Shown here one piece after another: positions 6,840 through 15,075 of a stretch of DNA of 34,302 nt (positions are counted from its first letter, which is position 1; each line of letters begins with the position of its first letter). The notes below the pieces were generated by a model that was not told the origin of the DNA, searched no databases, and worked only from the letters and a program-made list of their open reading frames with translations. Position numbers and translations under genes: made by a program. Source of the stretch: Smithella sp. M82 (GTDB lineage: Bacteria > Desulfobacterota > Syntrophia > Syntrophales > Smithellaceae); NCBI GenBank assembly GCA_001683985.1, contig MAEO01000234.1, positions 1-34,302 of the forward strand, given 5' to 3'.

Positions 6840-7694
6840 ATGTTACTTATCTGCGGAACGATTCCCCTCGATAATATGTCCGTCATAACAGGCAAAGCGC
6901 AGTTCGACAATAACAAGCTATTTGTTGAAAATGCAGAGATACCCTGCACACAGGGAACGGCTGCTCTGATCAGCGCCGCCTGCGTCACGGCTCAACATTT
7001 AAAAAGTTCTCCGCCGCATGTTATTTTAGCCGGCGATACGGGCAAAGGCAAGGGCAGTCATCTTCTATATGATTACTTAATCAATAATTTGCCCAGATTC
7101 CATACTGATGTTCTTCTTATGCATTATATTCTGCCGATAATGGGACAGATGAAAAACGTGCTTGCCGCTAAAGCCAAATGTAAGAAAAAGCCTGTGCTCA
7201 TGGCTGACGCTTCCTCCATGTATGCCGCCAAAGCCGCGGGCTTAGCTCCGGAATTTGATATATTCACGCCTGATCTTTGTGAACTGGCTTTTCTGGCCGA
7301 TCCGGATGCGGTTCATCCGGCATACATCAAACATCATTTATTCAGCGCTGAAGATTCGCAAGCCAAAGATTTAATCGGGGCGGCGTATAAACAAAAGGGC
7401 GCGGCAAAAATTTTGATTGCCAAAGGCGCAACCGATTATGTCGTCGAAAAAGGAAAAATTGTTTTTGTGATTTCCGAACCGGATATACCGGCTCTGGAAG
7501 CCATCGGCGGGACAGGAGATACGATAAGTGGTATGACAGGAGCCATGATCGATGCCGGCATGACACAAATGGACTCCGCTATGGCGGCGCTGAAAGCCAA
7601 TCGAAAGGCAGGCGAACTGGTCAACGCAACGCCCGCCACCAAAATCAGGCAACTTATTGCCGCGATTCCCGATGCATTAAAAAATCTTTTATAA
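6840..7694 (+). CDS. NAD(P)H-hydrate dehydratase-like (YjeF C-domain / ribokinase-fold) protein
   Basis: This 284-residue protein carries the ribokinase-superfamily ATP/ADP-site signature GGTGDTISGMTGAMIDAG near residue 225, as in ADP-dependent NAD(P)H-hydrate dehydratases (YjeF C-terminal domain). It also has an N-terminal GTAALISAACVTAQHL segment and a central PVLMADASSMYAAKAAGL strand. I start at the ATG at 6840: AGGAGG at 6824-6829 is 10 nt upstream, whereas the ATG at 6831 would abut it. No N-terminal epimerase domain is present. Its place between DUF3343 and TusA-like genes suggests a role other than routine NADHX repair, perhaps a selenium-specific kinase or dehydratase. That is inference from context only. 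Confidence 0.75.
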   Translation: MLLICGTIPLDNMSVITGKAQFDNNKLFVENAEIPCTQGTAALISAACVTAQHLKSSPPHVILAGDTGKGKGSHLLYDYLINNLPRFHTDVLLMHYILPIMGQMKNVLAAKAKCKKKPVLMADASSMYAAKAAGLAPEFDIFTPDLCELAFLADPDAVHPAYIKHHLFSAEDSQAKDLIGAAYKQKGAAKILIAKGATDYVVEKGKIVFVISEPDIPALEAIGGTGDTISGMTGAMIDAGMTQMDSAMAALKANRKAGELVNATPATKIRQLIAAIPDALKNLL

Positions 7695-7718
7695 ATAAAA
7701 TAAGAAAGGATGGCATTT

Positions 7719-7937
7719 ATGACTGAGGTAGATGTAAGAGGATTAAGTTGTCCGATTCCTGTTGTCAAAACGAAACAGGCTATGGAAAGCAATCCGTCGG
7801 ATGAAATCACTGTACTGCTCGATAGCAACGTGTCAAAGGAAAATGTGACCAGATTGGCGACATCAAAGAAATACGCTGTTGACGTTGAGGCAGTCAACAA
7901 CGATGAATATAAACTGACGTTGAAACCGTCCAAGTAA
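7719..7937 (+). CDS. TusA/YedF-type sulfur (selenium) carrier protein
   Basis: This 72-residue protein matches the TusA/SirA/YedF fold from its first residues: MTEVDVRGLSCPIPVVKTKQ has the conserved RGLxCPxP motif with the sulfur- or selenium-accepting Cys. The ATG at 7719 is chosen because AAAGGA at 7703-7708 is about 10 nt upstream and family members start exactly here; the upstream ATG at 7710 is too close. Selenium-associated YedF proteins usually have a second DsrE-like domain (about 200 residues in all). Here only the carrier domain is present. It is last in the yedE operon and followed by a strong hairpin, so it likely passes a persulfide or perselenide between operon partners. Confidence 0.85.
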   Translation: MTEVDVRGLSCPIPVVKTKQAMESNPSDEITVLLDSNVSKENVTRLATSKKYAVDVEAVNNDEYKLTLKPSK

Positions 7938-7958
7938 TACATTTTTAAACAAAAATTA

Positions 7959-7990
7959 CCCCTGAATATTTTTTTCTCAATATTCAGGGG
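7959..7990 (+). terminator. Hairpin at the end of the selenium operon
   Basis: CCCCTGAATATT and AATATTCAGGGG form a perfect 12-bp stem with an 8-nt T-rich loop, 22 bp after the TusA-like stop. The downstream T-run is displaced (ATAAAATAAAATATTTTTT), so it may terminate imperfectly or stabilise the mRNA 3' end. Confidence 0.65.
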
Positions 7991-8045
7991 CATAAAATAA
8001 AATATTTTTTATTATTTTAACCGGCTAGTATAGTGTTGCCATATA

Positions 8046-8130
8046 TCATTTCGACCGTAGGGAGAAATCTTGATTTCTGAAGGTTTAAGATTCCTCGCCC
8101 GCCCATAGCGGATTCGGAATGACATTCTTT
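8046..8130. repeat. Dispersed intergenic inverted repeat (ATTTCGACCG...GGAATGACA type)
   Basis: ATTTCGACCGTAGGGAGAAATCTTGA-type sequence (left arm from 8049) is imperfectly complementary to the TTTAAGATTCCTCG...GGAATGAC arm ending near 8126. It matches the general form of the common CATTTCGACCGAAGGGAGAAATCT palindromes found in intergenic DNA of many anaerobes. It sits between two convergent transcription units. The rest of 7991-8182 shows no gene. Confidence 0.65.
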
Positions 8131-8182
8131 GTTCTTATAGCACAGCTCTGTTGAGCGACATGACAATTTTACATATCCATAA

Positions 8183-8764
8183 CTAAAACTTGACCTTGAC
8201 CGCTTCTTTTGCTTCTTTGGGAGCATCAAAGAAGGCGCCTTCTTTAAAACCGTACATGCCGGCAAGCAAGTTTGCCGGAAATGATTTTATGGTCTGATTA
8301 TAAGATTTTACAGCTTCGTTGTATCTCATTCTTTCCACGGCAATTCTGTTTTCCGTTCCCGCAAGTTCATCCTGCAGATGCATAAAATTCTGATTGGATT
8401 TTAAATCAGGATATTTTTCCACAACCAAAAGCAGCCTGCTTAATGCACCGGAAAGTTCGTTATTTGCCGCAATTTTATCGGAGATAGGTGCATTGGCGGT
8501 CCCGCCGACTTTGGCGCGGGCGTTTGTTACTTCTATCATGACATCCTTTTCCTGTTTGGCATAACCTTTTACAGTCTCTACCAGATTGGGAATCAAATCA
8601 AAACGCCGCTGTAGCTGGTTTTCCACCTGCGCCCATGAACTTTTTACTGTCTGATCCAATCCGACAAATTTATTGTAATTGCCCACGAAAAAGGAATAAG
8701 CCGCGATTGCCAGAAACACAATTACCGCCAGCACAATGATTAAAGTTTTCTTTTTTGAATCCAT
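8183..8764 (-). CDS. lemA: LemA family membrane protein
   Basis: This 193-residue LemA family protein has one N-terminal membrane segment (about residues 7-28, LIIVLAVIVFLAIAAYSFF) and a long helical domain facing outside, with the family blocks SWAQVENQLQRRFDLIPNLV and ENRIAVERMRYNEAVKSYN. LemA proteins have no established enzymatic role and are commonly linked to TPM-domain proteins and envelope quality control. Here lemA is third after a TPM-domain gene and a nucleotidyltransferase gene on the same strand. A good GAGGTAAA-like ribosome-binding site precedes the ATG. Confidence 0.93.
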   Translation of the reverse strand: MDSKKKTLIIVLAVIVFLAIAAYSFFVGNYNKFVGLDQTVKSSWAQVENQLQRRFDLIPNLVETVKGYAKQEKDVMIEVTNARAKVGGTANAPISDKIAANNELSGALSRLLLVVEKYPDLKSNQNFMHLQDELAGTENRIAVERMRYNEAVKSYNQTIKSFPANLLAGMYGFKEGAFFDAPKEAKEAVKVKF

Positions 8765-8894
8765 TTTTACCTCCTGAATTATGCTAAGTTAATTTATACC
8801 AATTAGCTATCATATTAAAAAAAATTGATTTACCAGGCATAATACCAAGTAAGCTTTCAAAAATTCATATTTCATTTTTTAAAGCAACTTGTTA

Positions 8895-9629
8895 TTATAT
8901 TCCATCAACTATGTTGCAAATCTTTTCGACTTCGTGCAGATATTTTTTGAAGATGTCCGCCACTCCTTCGCCGGATAGTTTATCCATGCCTTCTTTAATA
9001 TCGACGCAACGTAAGAACACTTCTACATCAATCGCAAAAAGTTTAGCCACCTCTTTTATTGTATCGCGTCTCTTTTGCGGTACCGGCGCCTGCTTTAAAT
9101 AAAGCAAGGCATTGAATATGGAAATAAATGCCGTAAAGGAACGGCTGATAAGTTGTTTCAACTGCCGCGCGTTTCCTGCCGCTTCCAGATAACCGTTGCG
9201 CAGCAGGATTAACTTCCCCTTCAGTTCCCTTTCAATTTGCAGACGTAAATCTTCCGGCTTGAATTTTAATTGTTCCAGAACATTTTCGCCGTAAATTAAA
9301 ATATGGTTATTCTTCATATTCAGGAATTCTATCGGATAAGAATCGAGAGAACTCTCCATAAACGCTTTTGTCATAATCAGCGGTACGGCTAAGCTGCGTT
9401 TTTGCCAATGCTTAACCGTATCCAAAGCATTTTCCAATTTGTTGATGGCCTCCGGCGTGACAATAATCAACAAATTAATGTCTGACTTTCCTTTTACATA
9501 AGAACCGCCGGCCGCGCTTCCATAAAGAATAAGAGAAATCAGATCTTTACCAAATACTTTCTTATAATCCTCAGTTAAAGGAACAAAAACATCCTGTGGT
9601 TTATCCGGTATTTTTGACATTTTATTCAC
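8895..9629 (-). CDS. Nucleotidyltransferase-domain protein (catalytic motif altered)
   Basis: This 244-residue protein has an N-terminal nucleotidyltransferase motif LILYGSAAGGSYVKGKSDIN (about residues 33-52), then a helical C-terminal half. In active members the pattern is hG-S-x(9-13)-D-h-D. Here the second acidic residue is Asn (D50-I51-N52), so one metal ligand is apparently lost and catalysis is doubtful without another acidic residue. It lies 12 bp after the TPM gene stop and about 130 bp before lemA, apparently one operon. Substrate and role are unknown. It could be a degenerate, signalling or antitoxin-like member (MNT type), although no HEPN partner is visible. Confidence 0.7.
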   Translation of the reverse strand: MNKMSKIPDKPQDVFVPLTEDYKKVFGKDLISLILYGSAAGGSYVKGKSDINLLIIVTPEAINKLENALDTVKHWQKRSLAVPLIMTKAFMESSLDSYPIEFLNMKNNHILIYGENVLEQLKFKPEDLRLQIERELKGKLILLRNGYLEAAGNARQLKQLISRSFTAFISIFNALLYLKQAPVPQKRRDTIKEVAKLFAIDVEVFLRCVDIKEGMDKLSGEGVADIFKKYLHEVEKICNIVDGI

Positions 9630-9641
9630 CCTGAAATTATA

Positions 9642-10433
9642 TTAAAAACCACGGCCGGCACCGCCGCCGCCGCTCATTCCTCCGCCGAAACCGCCAAATC
9701 CTCCGCCGAAACCGCCAAATCCTCCGCCGCCTCCGCCGCGGCCACCACTCAAAAATAAAAGTAATATCCAGGGAAGCATTTCCCTGCCTTTTCTTGTACC
9801 TAAAAGCAGAACCGCCGCGATGAAGAAAAAAATAAGCCCGAAAACGTTAACACCTTTTTGCTGCGCACGTTTGTGCGGACGATACGGCGCCGGAGAACCG
9901 GTCAATTGAACATTTGCATCCTGGGCAACGTAGGCGGAACAGGCATACATCGCATTATAAAGTCCTTTTCCGTAATTACCCTCTTTAAGAAACGGCACAA
10001 CATACTTATCCAATATCTCACCGACCAGTCCGTCGGGAAGAATTCCTTCCACGCCGTAGCCGGTTTCGATACGTATTTTTCTTTCCTTAACGGTAAAGAA
10101 AATTAAAACGCCCTTATCCTCGCCTTTTTTACCGATTCCCCATGTTTTGTAAAGTTCATTGGCATAAAGATTGTAATCTTGATTCTCTCCAATTGAAGGT
10201 ACAGTTACCACGACAACCGCTGTGCCCGTCTTTTCCAAAACTTCTCTCGCCAAAGCTTCCATTTTTGAGAAGTTTTCCTGATCAATGACATTGGCAAAAT
10301 CATTGACCGCCGTGTCCCGTGGCACCGGATATTTTTCGGCAGTAAAAACATTGCCGGCAGTCAGCAGCACAAATAGTGCAACAACCAGCAAACTTATTTG
10401 TTTAACTTTATTACCCAAAGATTTAATCTTCAC
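9642..10433 (-). CDS. TPM-domain (YgcG-type) exported membrane protein
   Basis: This 263-residue protein has a signal peptide or N-terminal anchor (about residues 12-32, LLVVALFVLLTAGNVFTA). A TPM domain follows at about 38-165 (TAVNDFANVID, GTAVVVVTVPSIG, KTWGIGKKGEDKGVLIFFT, RIETGYGVEGILPDGLVGEIL). Next come a membrane segment near 195-213 and a glycine-rich tail of FGGFGGG repeats. The start is a GTG at 10433. TPM proteins are extracytoplasmic and implicated in protein quality control or phosphatase-like activity. Pairing with LemA is a recurrent genomic association, here interrupted by a nucleotidyltransferase gene. Confidence 0.9.
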   Translation of the reverse strand: MKIKSLGNKVKQISLLVVALFVLLTAGNVFTAEKYPVPRDTAVNDFANVIDQENFSKMEALAREVLEKTGTAVVVVTVPSIGENQDYNLYANELYKTWGIGKKGEDKGVLIFFTVKERKIRIETGYGVEGILPDGLVGEILDKYVVPFLKEGNYGKGLYNAMYACSAYVAQDANVQLTGSPAPYRPHKRAQQKGVNVFGLIFFFIAAVLLLGTRKGREMLPWILLLFLSGGRGGGGGGFGGFGGGFGGFGGGMSGGGGAGRGF

Positions 10434-10583
10434 GAATTACCAGAGTTTGCCTTCTTTTTTAAACTATGCAGCCAGCATAATCATTTATTAAGAAAAAGCA
10501 AGGCCACAGATAAAAGTAACTTCTCCGCATTACTTATCAATATAGTTTCTTTAATTATTTCAATTATCTTTACTGAAAAAATA

Positions 10584-10679
10584 ATGTCCGCTTTTATGCT
10601 TTGTGACTATTGCGTAAAGATTGACACCTGTCAAGCGGCAAAAAGTGAATGCCACGGGAAAAACGAATTTTCTCTTTAA
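10584..10679 (+). CDS. Possible very small Cys-rich protein (31 aa)
   Basis: A 31-codon frame encodes MSAFMLCDYCVKIDTCQAAK and a Cys-His ending. Its four cysteines in CxxCx(5)Cx(6)C spacing could bind a metal. There is no clear ribosome-binding site, and the larger reading frame upstream runs through unlikely AT-rich sequence, so this is tentative. The rest of 10434-10684 shows no other gene. Confidence 0.25.
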   Translation: MSAFMLCDYCVKIDTCQAAKSECHGKNEFSL

Positions 10680-10684
10680 GCAAT

Positions 10685-10804
10685 ACCATTTTTAAATCAA
10701 AGATGATATTGAGGCGGCTAGGCGGAGGCGACGAGGCGTATTGTACATACTCGAGAAAGCCGACAACGACGCCAACAAATATAACGCTTTGATTTAAAAT
10801 TGGT
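10685..10804. repeat. 120-bp palindromic element with GC-rich core (copy A)
   Basis: The outer arms ACCATTTTTAAATCAAAG (10685-10702) and CTTTGATTTAAAATTGGT (10787-10804) are complementary with one mismatch. They enclose a GC-rich core of short GGCG/CGCC repeats and CATACTCGAGAAAGCCGACA, related to the element at 2321-2372. It immediately precedes the start codon of the broken radical-SAM gene. The termini and size are MITE-like, but no transposase is nearby and no target-site duplication is evident. Confidence 0.65.
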
Positions 10805-10809
10805 AAATT

Positions 10810-11418
10810 ATGTCACCAAAAATTATTCTCATCCATCCGCCGATTGCCAAATGTTCGGAGCCGCCAGCAGGTATTGCCCGGTTATCCGGCTGTTTGAAAG
10901 CAAATAATATTCAACATGAAATAATTGATGCTAACATGGAAGGAATCTTTTTTTTACTCCAAAATGTTTCTTTATAAACAAACCTTCACAGACCGATGGA
11001 CAACACGCTCGATAAAAAATCTGGAACACAATCTTGCTGCATTAAAAAGCTTAAACACTTGGATGTTTCTCAAGTTACCGGCGAGTTGCAAAAACTGACC
11101 ACTCAAATCAATCCTGCACTCATTCATCTTTTAGACAGTTCTATTTCTCCATCGCTGCTTGCAGCTCTGGCCCAAAAACCGACGGCTGCACCCTGGTATG
11201 GTTTTGCAAGAGTTACGAAGCATTTAACGAACGAGGATTTCTGTTTATCACTAAAGAATAGCGGCTGTACAATGCTCAAGCTGGGAATTGAATCCGGCGA
11301 TCAGCAGGCGCTTGATCAACTGAATAAAGGCATTGATTTGCCAACGGCTTCGTCAGTTTTAAAAAAAAACGAACGCCGGAATATTTCACCTCCAATCACG
11401 CACCGTTTTTTGCTTTAA
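10810..11418 (+). pseudogene. B12-binding radical-SAM protein remnant (internal deletion, frameshifts)
   Basis: The first frame (10810-10977) encodes MSPKIILIHPPIAKCSEPPA and GIARLSGCLKA, a typical start of a cobalamin-binding radical-SAM enzyme, but stops at 55 residues. A second frame from about 10991 (TRSIKNLEHNLAALKSLN) matches the mid-region of the same family before a stop. The frame of 10996-11418 then carries GFARVTKHLTNEDFCLSL, GCTMLKLGIESGDQQALDQL and NKGIDLPTAS, from the C-terminal half of the radical-SAM barrel. The CxxxCxxC cluster motif and most of the B12 domain are missing. At least two frameshifts and one internal deletion make this a clear pseudogene. Confidence 0.85.
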
Positions 11419-11603
11419 ACAAACATTAATTCTTTTATTTTCAACGACATAGGTACGGCAGAGATTAATTGACAAAAGACCATTAATATTATAGACATCT
11501 TGCACAATTCATTTAATGTTGTTTTTCTGAACTCAGAACGTAATTTTTCAGGTTACAGACAAAGCTTTAACAATAAATCCTAATGATGTAATGACTATAT
11601 CTA

Positions 11604-12854
11604 ATGACATTTGATAATATAACAGTTTCTCAAATAATAATTCTTTTTACAATTTACTCTTTTATGGGATGGGTTATTGAAGGAGTATACAGGTCCATCT
11701 CTCAACGTCAATTCATTAATGCCGGTTTTTTATACGGTCCCTTTCTTCCAATTTACGGGTCCGGCGCCGCTTTCATAATCGGGCTGCAATATTTTATTCA
11801 TCCATGGCCTCTGCTCGTTCAATTGGTCGTTTACGGTATTATTTTAACTCTAATAGAATATTTTACGGGATTTGCTTTTGAAAAAATATTCAAATTAAAA
11901 TTGTGGGACTATTCAGAACATAAATTTAATATTCAGGGAAGGGTTTGCCTGCTTTTTTCACTTTTTTGGACAATAATGGCTCTGGCTTTTGTCACCTTCA
12001 TCCATCCTGCTGTTTTACGCTACGTGCGCTCACTCGACGAAACTTTGCTTCGTATTCTCTCAATTGTTATTGTGATTTACGTCTTCACGGATTTTGTTTT
12101 CTCCATCGTTTCACTTACAGCCTTTAAAAATAAAATATCCTATCTGTATTCGGAATATTTTAATCTGAGCGATGCTGAAATTGAAAAGATATTCAGTTCT
12201 TTTAAACGGCTGCGCACCGCATATCCCGACCTGAGAAGGTATATCAATAACAACATTAACACAGGAATTAAAAACAGGATGAGTACATTTTTAAAATCCA
12301 TTCAGGAAAAAATTATTCTTAACATGGAAGGACGGAAACCATTTGAAAATGAATTCTATGACATAATTAACGACATTCATACCCATGACGAATTTTTGAA
12401 ACTTAAACTGTATTACCATCATAATTCTTCGATCTACGATCACGTAATGGATGTGTCTTATTTTTCATACAGGGCGTGCAAATTTTTCAAGCTTGATTAC
12501 CGATCTGCTGCCCGCGGTGCACTTCTTCATGATTTTTTTCTTTACGACTGGAGAAATCACGATGTTCCGGATCTTCCCGCGGAGAAAAACCACGGCATCG
12601 AACATCCAAAAATCGCTCTGGCCAATGCCAGAAAACATTTTATGCTGAATGAAATAGAAGAAGATATTATCAGAAAGCATATGTGGCCTCTTACGCTTGT
12701 CCCGCCGAAATACAAGGAATCCTTCATAGTATCTTTCGCGGATACCTATCTCGCTTCCAAGGAATTCGTCAGCAACTTTAAGCGCAATAAAACCATTAAA
12801 CGTGAAAAGAAGCAGGCTGATAAACATAAGAAAAAAAACAAACGAAGAAACTGA
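11604..12854 (+). CDS. Membrane protein: ABC_trans_CmpB (PF06541)-like domain fused to an HD phosphohydrolase domain
   Basis: This 416-residue protein has about five membrane segments in residues 1-175, with blocks typical of the putative permease family PF06541 (FMGWVIEGVYRSI, GFLYGPFLPIYG, FAFEKIFKLKLWDYS). A cytoplasmic helical linker follows. Residues about 275-395 are an HD domain: H280 (YDH), H309-D310 (LLHDFFLYDW), H334, H359 and D380 (SFADTY) form the expected metal-binding set. The C-terminus is extremely lysine-rich. HD domains hydrolyse phosphates on nucleotides or nucleotide second messengers; the substrate here is unknown. The architecture is one I associate mainly with Clostridia and other Firmicutes, so horizontal transfer is possible. 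The gene stands alone, flanked by pseudogenes on both sides. Confidence 0.8.
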   Translation: MTFDNITVSQIIILFTIYSFMGWVIEGVYRSISQRQFINAGFLYGPFLPIYGSGAAFIIGLQYFIHPWPLLVQLVVYGIILTLIEYFTGFAFEKIFKLKLWDYSEHKFNIQGRVCLLFSLFWTIMALAFVTFIHPAVLRYVRSLDETLLRILSIVIVIYVFTDFVFSIVSLTAFKNKISYLYSEYFNLSDAEIEKIFSSFKRLRTAYPDLRRYINNNINTGIKNRMSTFLKSIQEKIILNMEGRKPFENEFYDIINDIHTHDEFLKLKLYYHHNSSIYDHVMDVSYFSYRACKFFKLDYRSAARGALLHDFFLYDWRNHDVPDLPAEKNHGIEHPKIALANARKHFMLNEIEEDIIRKHMWPLTLVPPKYKESFIVSFADTYLASKEFVSNFKRNKTIKREKKQADKHKKKNKRRN

Positions 12855-12856
12855 TT

Positions 12857-13295
12857 TGTATTTTTCAGAATATTACGGTGTCAAAAGAACGGATGAAACC
12901 TTTACGCTAATCAGAAATCCTCTTGTGAACGTAATTGCCCCTCCCACGGGCAGATTAATCGGTGAACGCGATGCTTATGCCGTGGACATGGAAACAGTAT
13001 TTAAAGAAGCTGCAAAATATGACGTTGCGATGGAAATAAACGCCTATCCGCTCAGGCTTGATTTAAATGATCTTCACATTAAAATGGCCGGTAAAATGGG
13101 CGTTTTTTTGTTATCTGCACCGATGCCCATATTACAAGTCAATACGATTACATGAAATACGGTATTGCCATGGCCAGGCGGGGATGGTTAGAAAAGAAAA
13201 ACGTGTTGAATACGTTACCGCTTGAGCAACTTATAAAGAAACTAAAATCTTGCCGGGTGGAAAAGATGAAGATGAAACGACAACTTCGTTCTTAA
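12857..13295 (+). pseudogene. C-terminal remnant of a PolX-family DNA polymerase/PHP-domain protein
   Basis: The frame from 12857 encodes LIRNPLVNVIAPPTGRLIGE, then DAYAVDMETVFKEAAKYDVA and MEINAYPLRLDLNDLH, the PHP domain C-terminal half of bacterial PolX. A frameshift near 13112-13125 ends that frame, and homology resumes in another frame (DAHITSQYDYMKYGIAMARR, GWLEKKNVLNTLP) to a stop at 13295. The expected HPTGR histidine, a PHP metal ligand, is Pro. The polymerase X domain and N-terminal PHP half are absent. It lies immediately after the HD-protein stop, so the insertion or recombination that brought in that gene may have truncated polX. Confidence 0.85.
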
Positions 13296-13358
13296 TGTCT
13301 CTCTAAAAAATCGCAAATTTTTATTGCAATGAGTTAACTACTGCGCTAGTTTTCCAAC

Positions 13359-14993
13359 ATGCATATATTTCGTTTTTTGTTTTTTTTATCACTGATTATC
13401 ATATCATTAGCTGCCTGTGATAATAATCCTGCGGCAGATAATCGCCGGCGCCTAACCGCAAAACAACCTGCTTATGGCGATATACTGGTCAGAGGTGAAA
13501 TCGGCGATGCCAGTAATCTGATTCCGCTGCTGGCTTCTGATTCAGCATCTCACAGTATTGCAGGCATGGTTTATAACGGTCTGGTTAAATACGACAAAAA
13601 CATGAACATCATTGGGAACCTGGCCGAATCATGGGATATAACCGGCAATGGTTTGGTTATTACTTTTCATCTGCGCAAAGATGTGAAGTGGCATGACGGT
13701 CAGCCATTTACCGCATCCGATGTTTTATATACCTACCAGATAACCGTTGACCCCCAAACACCCACGGCTTATGCGGAAGATTTTAAAATGGTTAAAAAGG
13801 CCGAAGTTTTGGATGATTACACTTTTCGTGTGACTTACGATAAACCTTTTGCCCCGGCTTTAATAAGTTGGAGCAGCTCAATCTTACCAAGACATTTATT
13901 ATCGGGAAAAGATATTACCAAAAGTCCGTTGGCGCGCCATCCCATTGGCACCGGTCCATACAAATTTAAGGAATGGCTGACCGGGCAGAAAATCGTTCTT
14001 GTTTCCAATCACGATTATTTTGAAGGGCGTCCCTACATTGACGGTCAGATCACACGGATTATTCCCGATACTGCCACTATGTTTCTGGAATTGCGCGCTC
14101 AAAATCTCGGTATGATGGGTCTAACACCCATGCAATACAAGCGGCAAACGGAAAACAATTTGTTCAAAAACAACTTTAACAAGTATCGGTACCTCAGTTT
14201 TGCATACACCTACCTTGGATACAATTTGAAAAATCCGCTTTTTACCGACAAAAGAGTGCGGCAGGCAATTTCGTATGCAATAAATAAAGATGAAATTATT
14301 AGTGGTGTGCTACTCGGATTGGGTAAACCGGCAACCGGGCCTTACAAACCTGGCACCTGGGCATATAATAATAAGGTTAGAGTCTACAATTACAACCCCC
14401 AAAAGGCACGTGAACTCCTGCGCGAAGCAGGATGGACAAAATTGAACAAAGATGGCGCTTTAGAAAAGGACGGTAAGCCTTTTATTTTTGAAATAGTTAC
14501 CAATCAAGGAAATGAGACACGTCAGAAATGCGCGGAAATTATTCAACGGCAGCTTGCAGAAGTCGGGATTAAAGTAAAAATACGCATACTCGAATGGTCG
14601 GCGCTTGTAACGGACTTCATCAACAAACGGCGTTTTGATTCAGTGATTATGGGCTGGACTATTCCACTTGATCCCGACGCTTATGATGTCTGGCACTCAA
14701 GTAAAACTAAACCGGAAGAACTAAACTTCATTTCTTATAATAATCCTGAAGCAGATAAAATGCTGGAAAAAGGCCGCAGCACCTTCGATAAAAAGGAAAG
14801 AAAAAAATATTATGATCGTTTTCAGGAAATTCTTGCTGAGGATCAGCCTTATACTTTTCTCTATGTCCCGGATGCTCTGATTATTATACATAACCGTTTT
14901 CGGGGTATTGAACCTGCAACTATCGGGTTGGAATACAATTTCATCAAATGGTACGTCCCCAAGGATGAACAGAAATACACCATGACCAGATAA
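13359..14993 (+). CDS. Peptide/oligopeptide ABC-transporter substrate-binding lipoprotein (family 5)
   Basis: This 544-residue SBP_bac_5 (DppA/OppA-like) protein has a lipoprotein signal with lipobox LAAC, so lipid attachment is at Cys20. The family blocks follow in order: VYNGLVKYDKNMNIIGNLAESW, FHLRKDVKWHDGQPFTASDV, HPIGTGPYKFKEW, DKRVRQAISYAINKDEII and NYNPQKARELLREAGW. It should bind peptides or similar ligands at the cell surface or in the periplasm. No permease or ATPase genes adjoin it, so it must use a transporter encoded elsewhere or act as an orphan receptor. Length is normal and the frame intact. No strong Shine-Dalgarno is seen before the ATG. Confidence 0.93.
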   Translation: MHIFRFLFFLSLIIISLAACDNNPAADNRRRLTAKQPAYGDILVRGEIGDASNLIPLLASDSASHSIAGMVYNGLVKYDKNMNIIGNLAESWDITGNGLVITFHLRKDVKWHDGQPFTASDVLYTYQITVDPQTPTAYAEDFKMVKKAEVLDDYTFRVTYDKPFAPALISWSSSILPRHLLSGKDITKSPLARHPIGTGPYKFKEWLTGQKIVLVSNHDYFEGRPYIDGQITRIIPDTATMFLELRAQNLGMMGLTPMQYKRQTENNLFKNNFNKYRYLSFAYTYLGYNLKNPLFTDKRVRQAISYAINKDEIISGVLLGLGKPATGPYKPGTWAYNNKVRVYNYNPQKARELLREAGWTKLNKDGALEKDGKPFIFEIVTNQGNETRQKCAEIIQRQLAEVGIKVKIRILEWSALVTDFINKRRFDSVIMGWTIPLDPDAYDVWHSSKTKPEELNFISYNNPEADKMLEKGRSTFDKKERKKYYDRFQEILAEDQPYTFLYVPDALIIIHNRFRGIEPATIGLEYNFIKWYVPKDEQKYTMTR

Positions 14994-15075
14994 TGATAGG
15001 TCAAGAACATCTTATTAAAAAAAGAGCATATACGCACTTCATGTGTGATTATTCATATAGTTGATTAGTTAAAAA

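Noticed and set aside
9655..9740. Tandem repeats at the end of the TPM gene
   Set aside because: They simply encode the Gly/Phe-rich C-terminal tail expected in TPM-domain proteins.
10398..10583. Longer 93-codon frame including the start of the TPM gene antisense
   Set aside because: The upstream part is antisense to the TPM gene start and AT-rich low-complexity sequence. Only the last 31 codons look at all protein-like.
13359..14993. Complete peptide ABC transporter operon
   Set aside because: Only the substrate-binding lipoprotein is present. The flanking DNA on both sides is pseudogene sequence without permease or ATPase genes.
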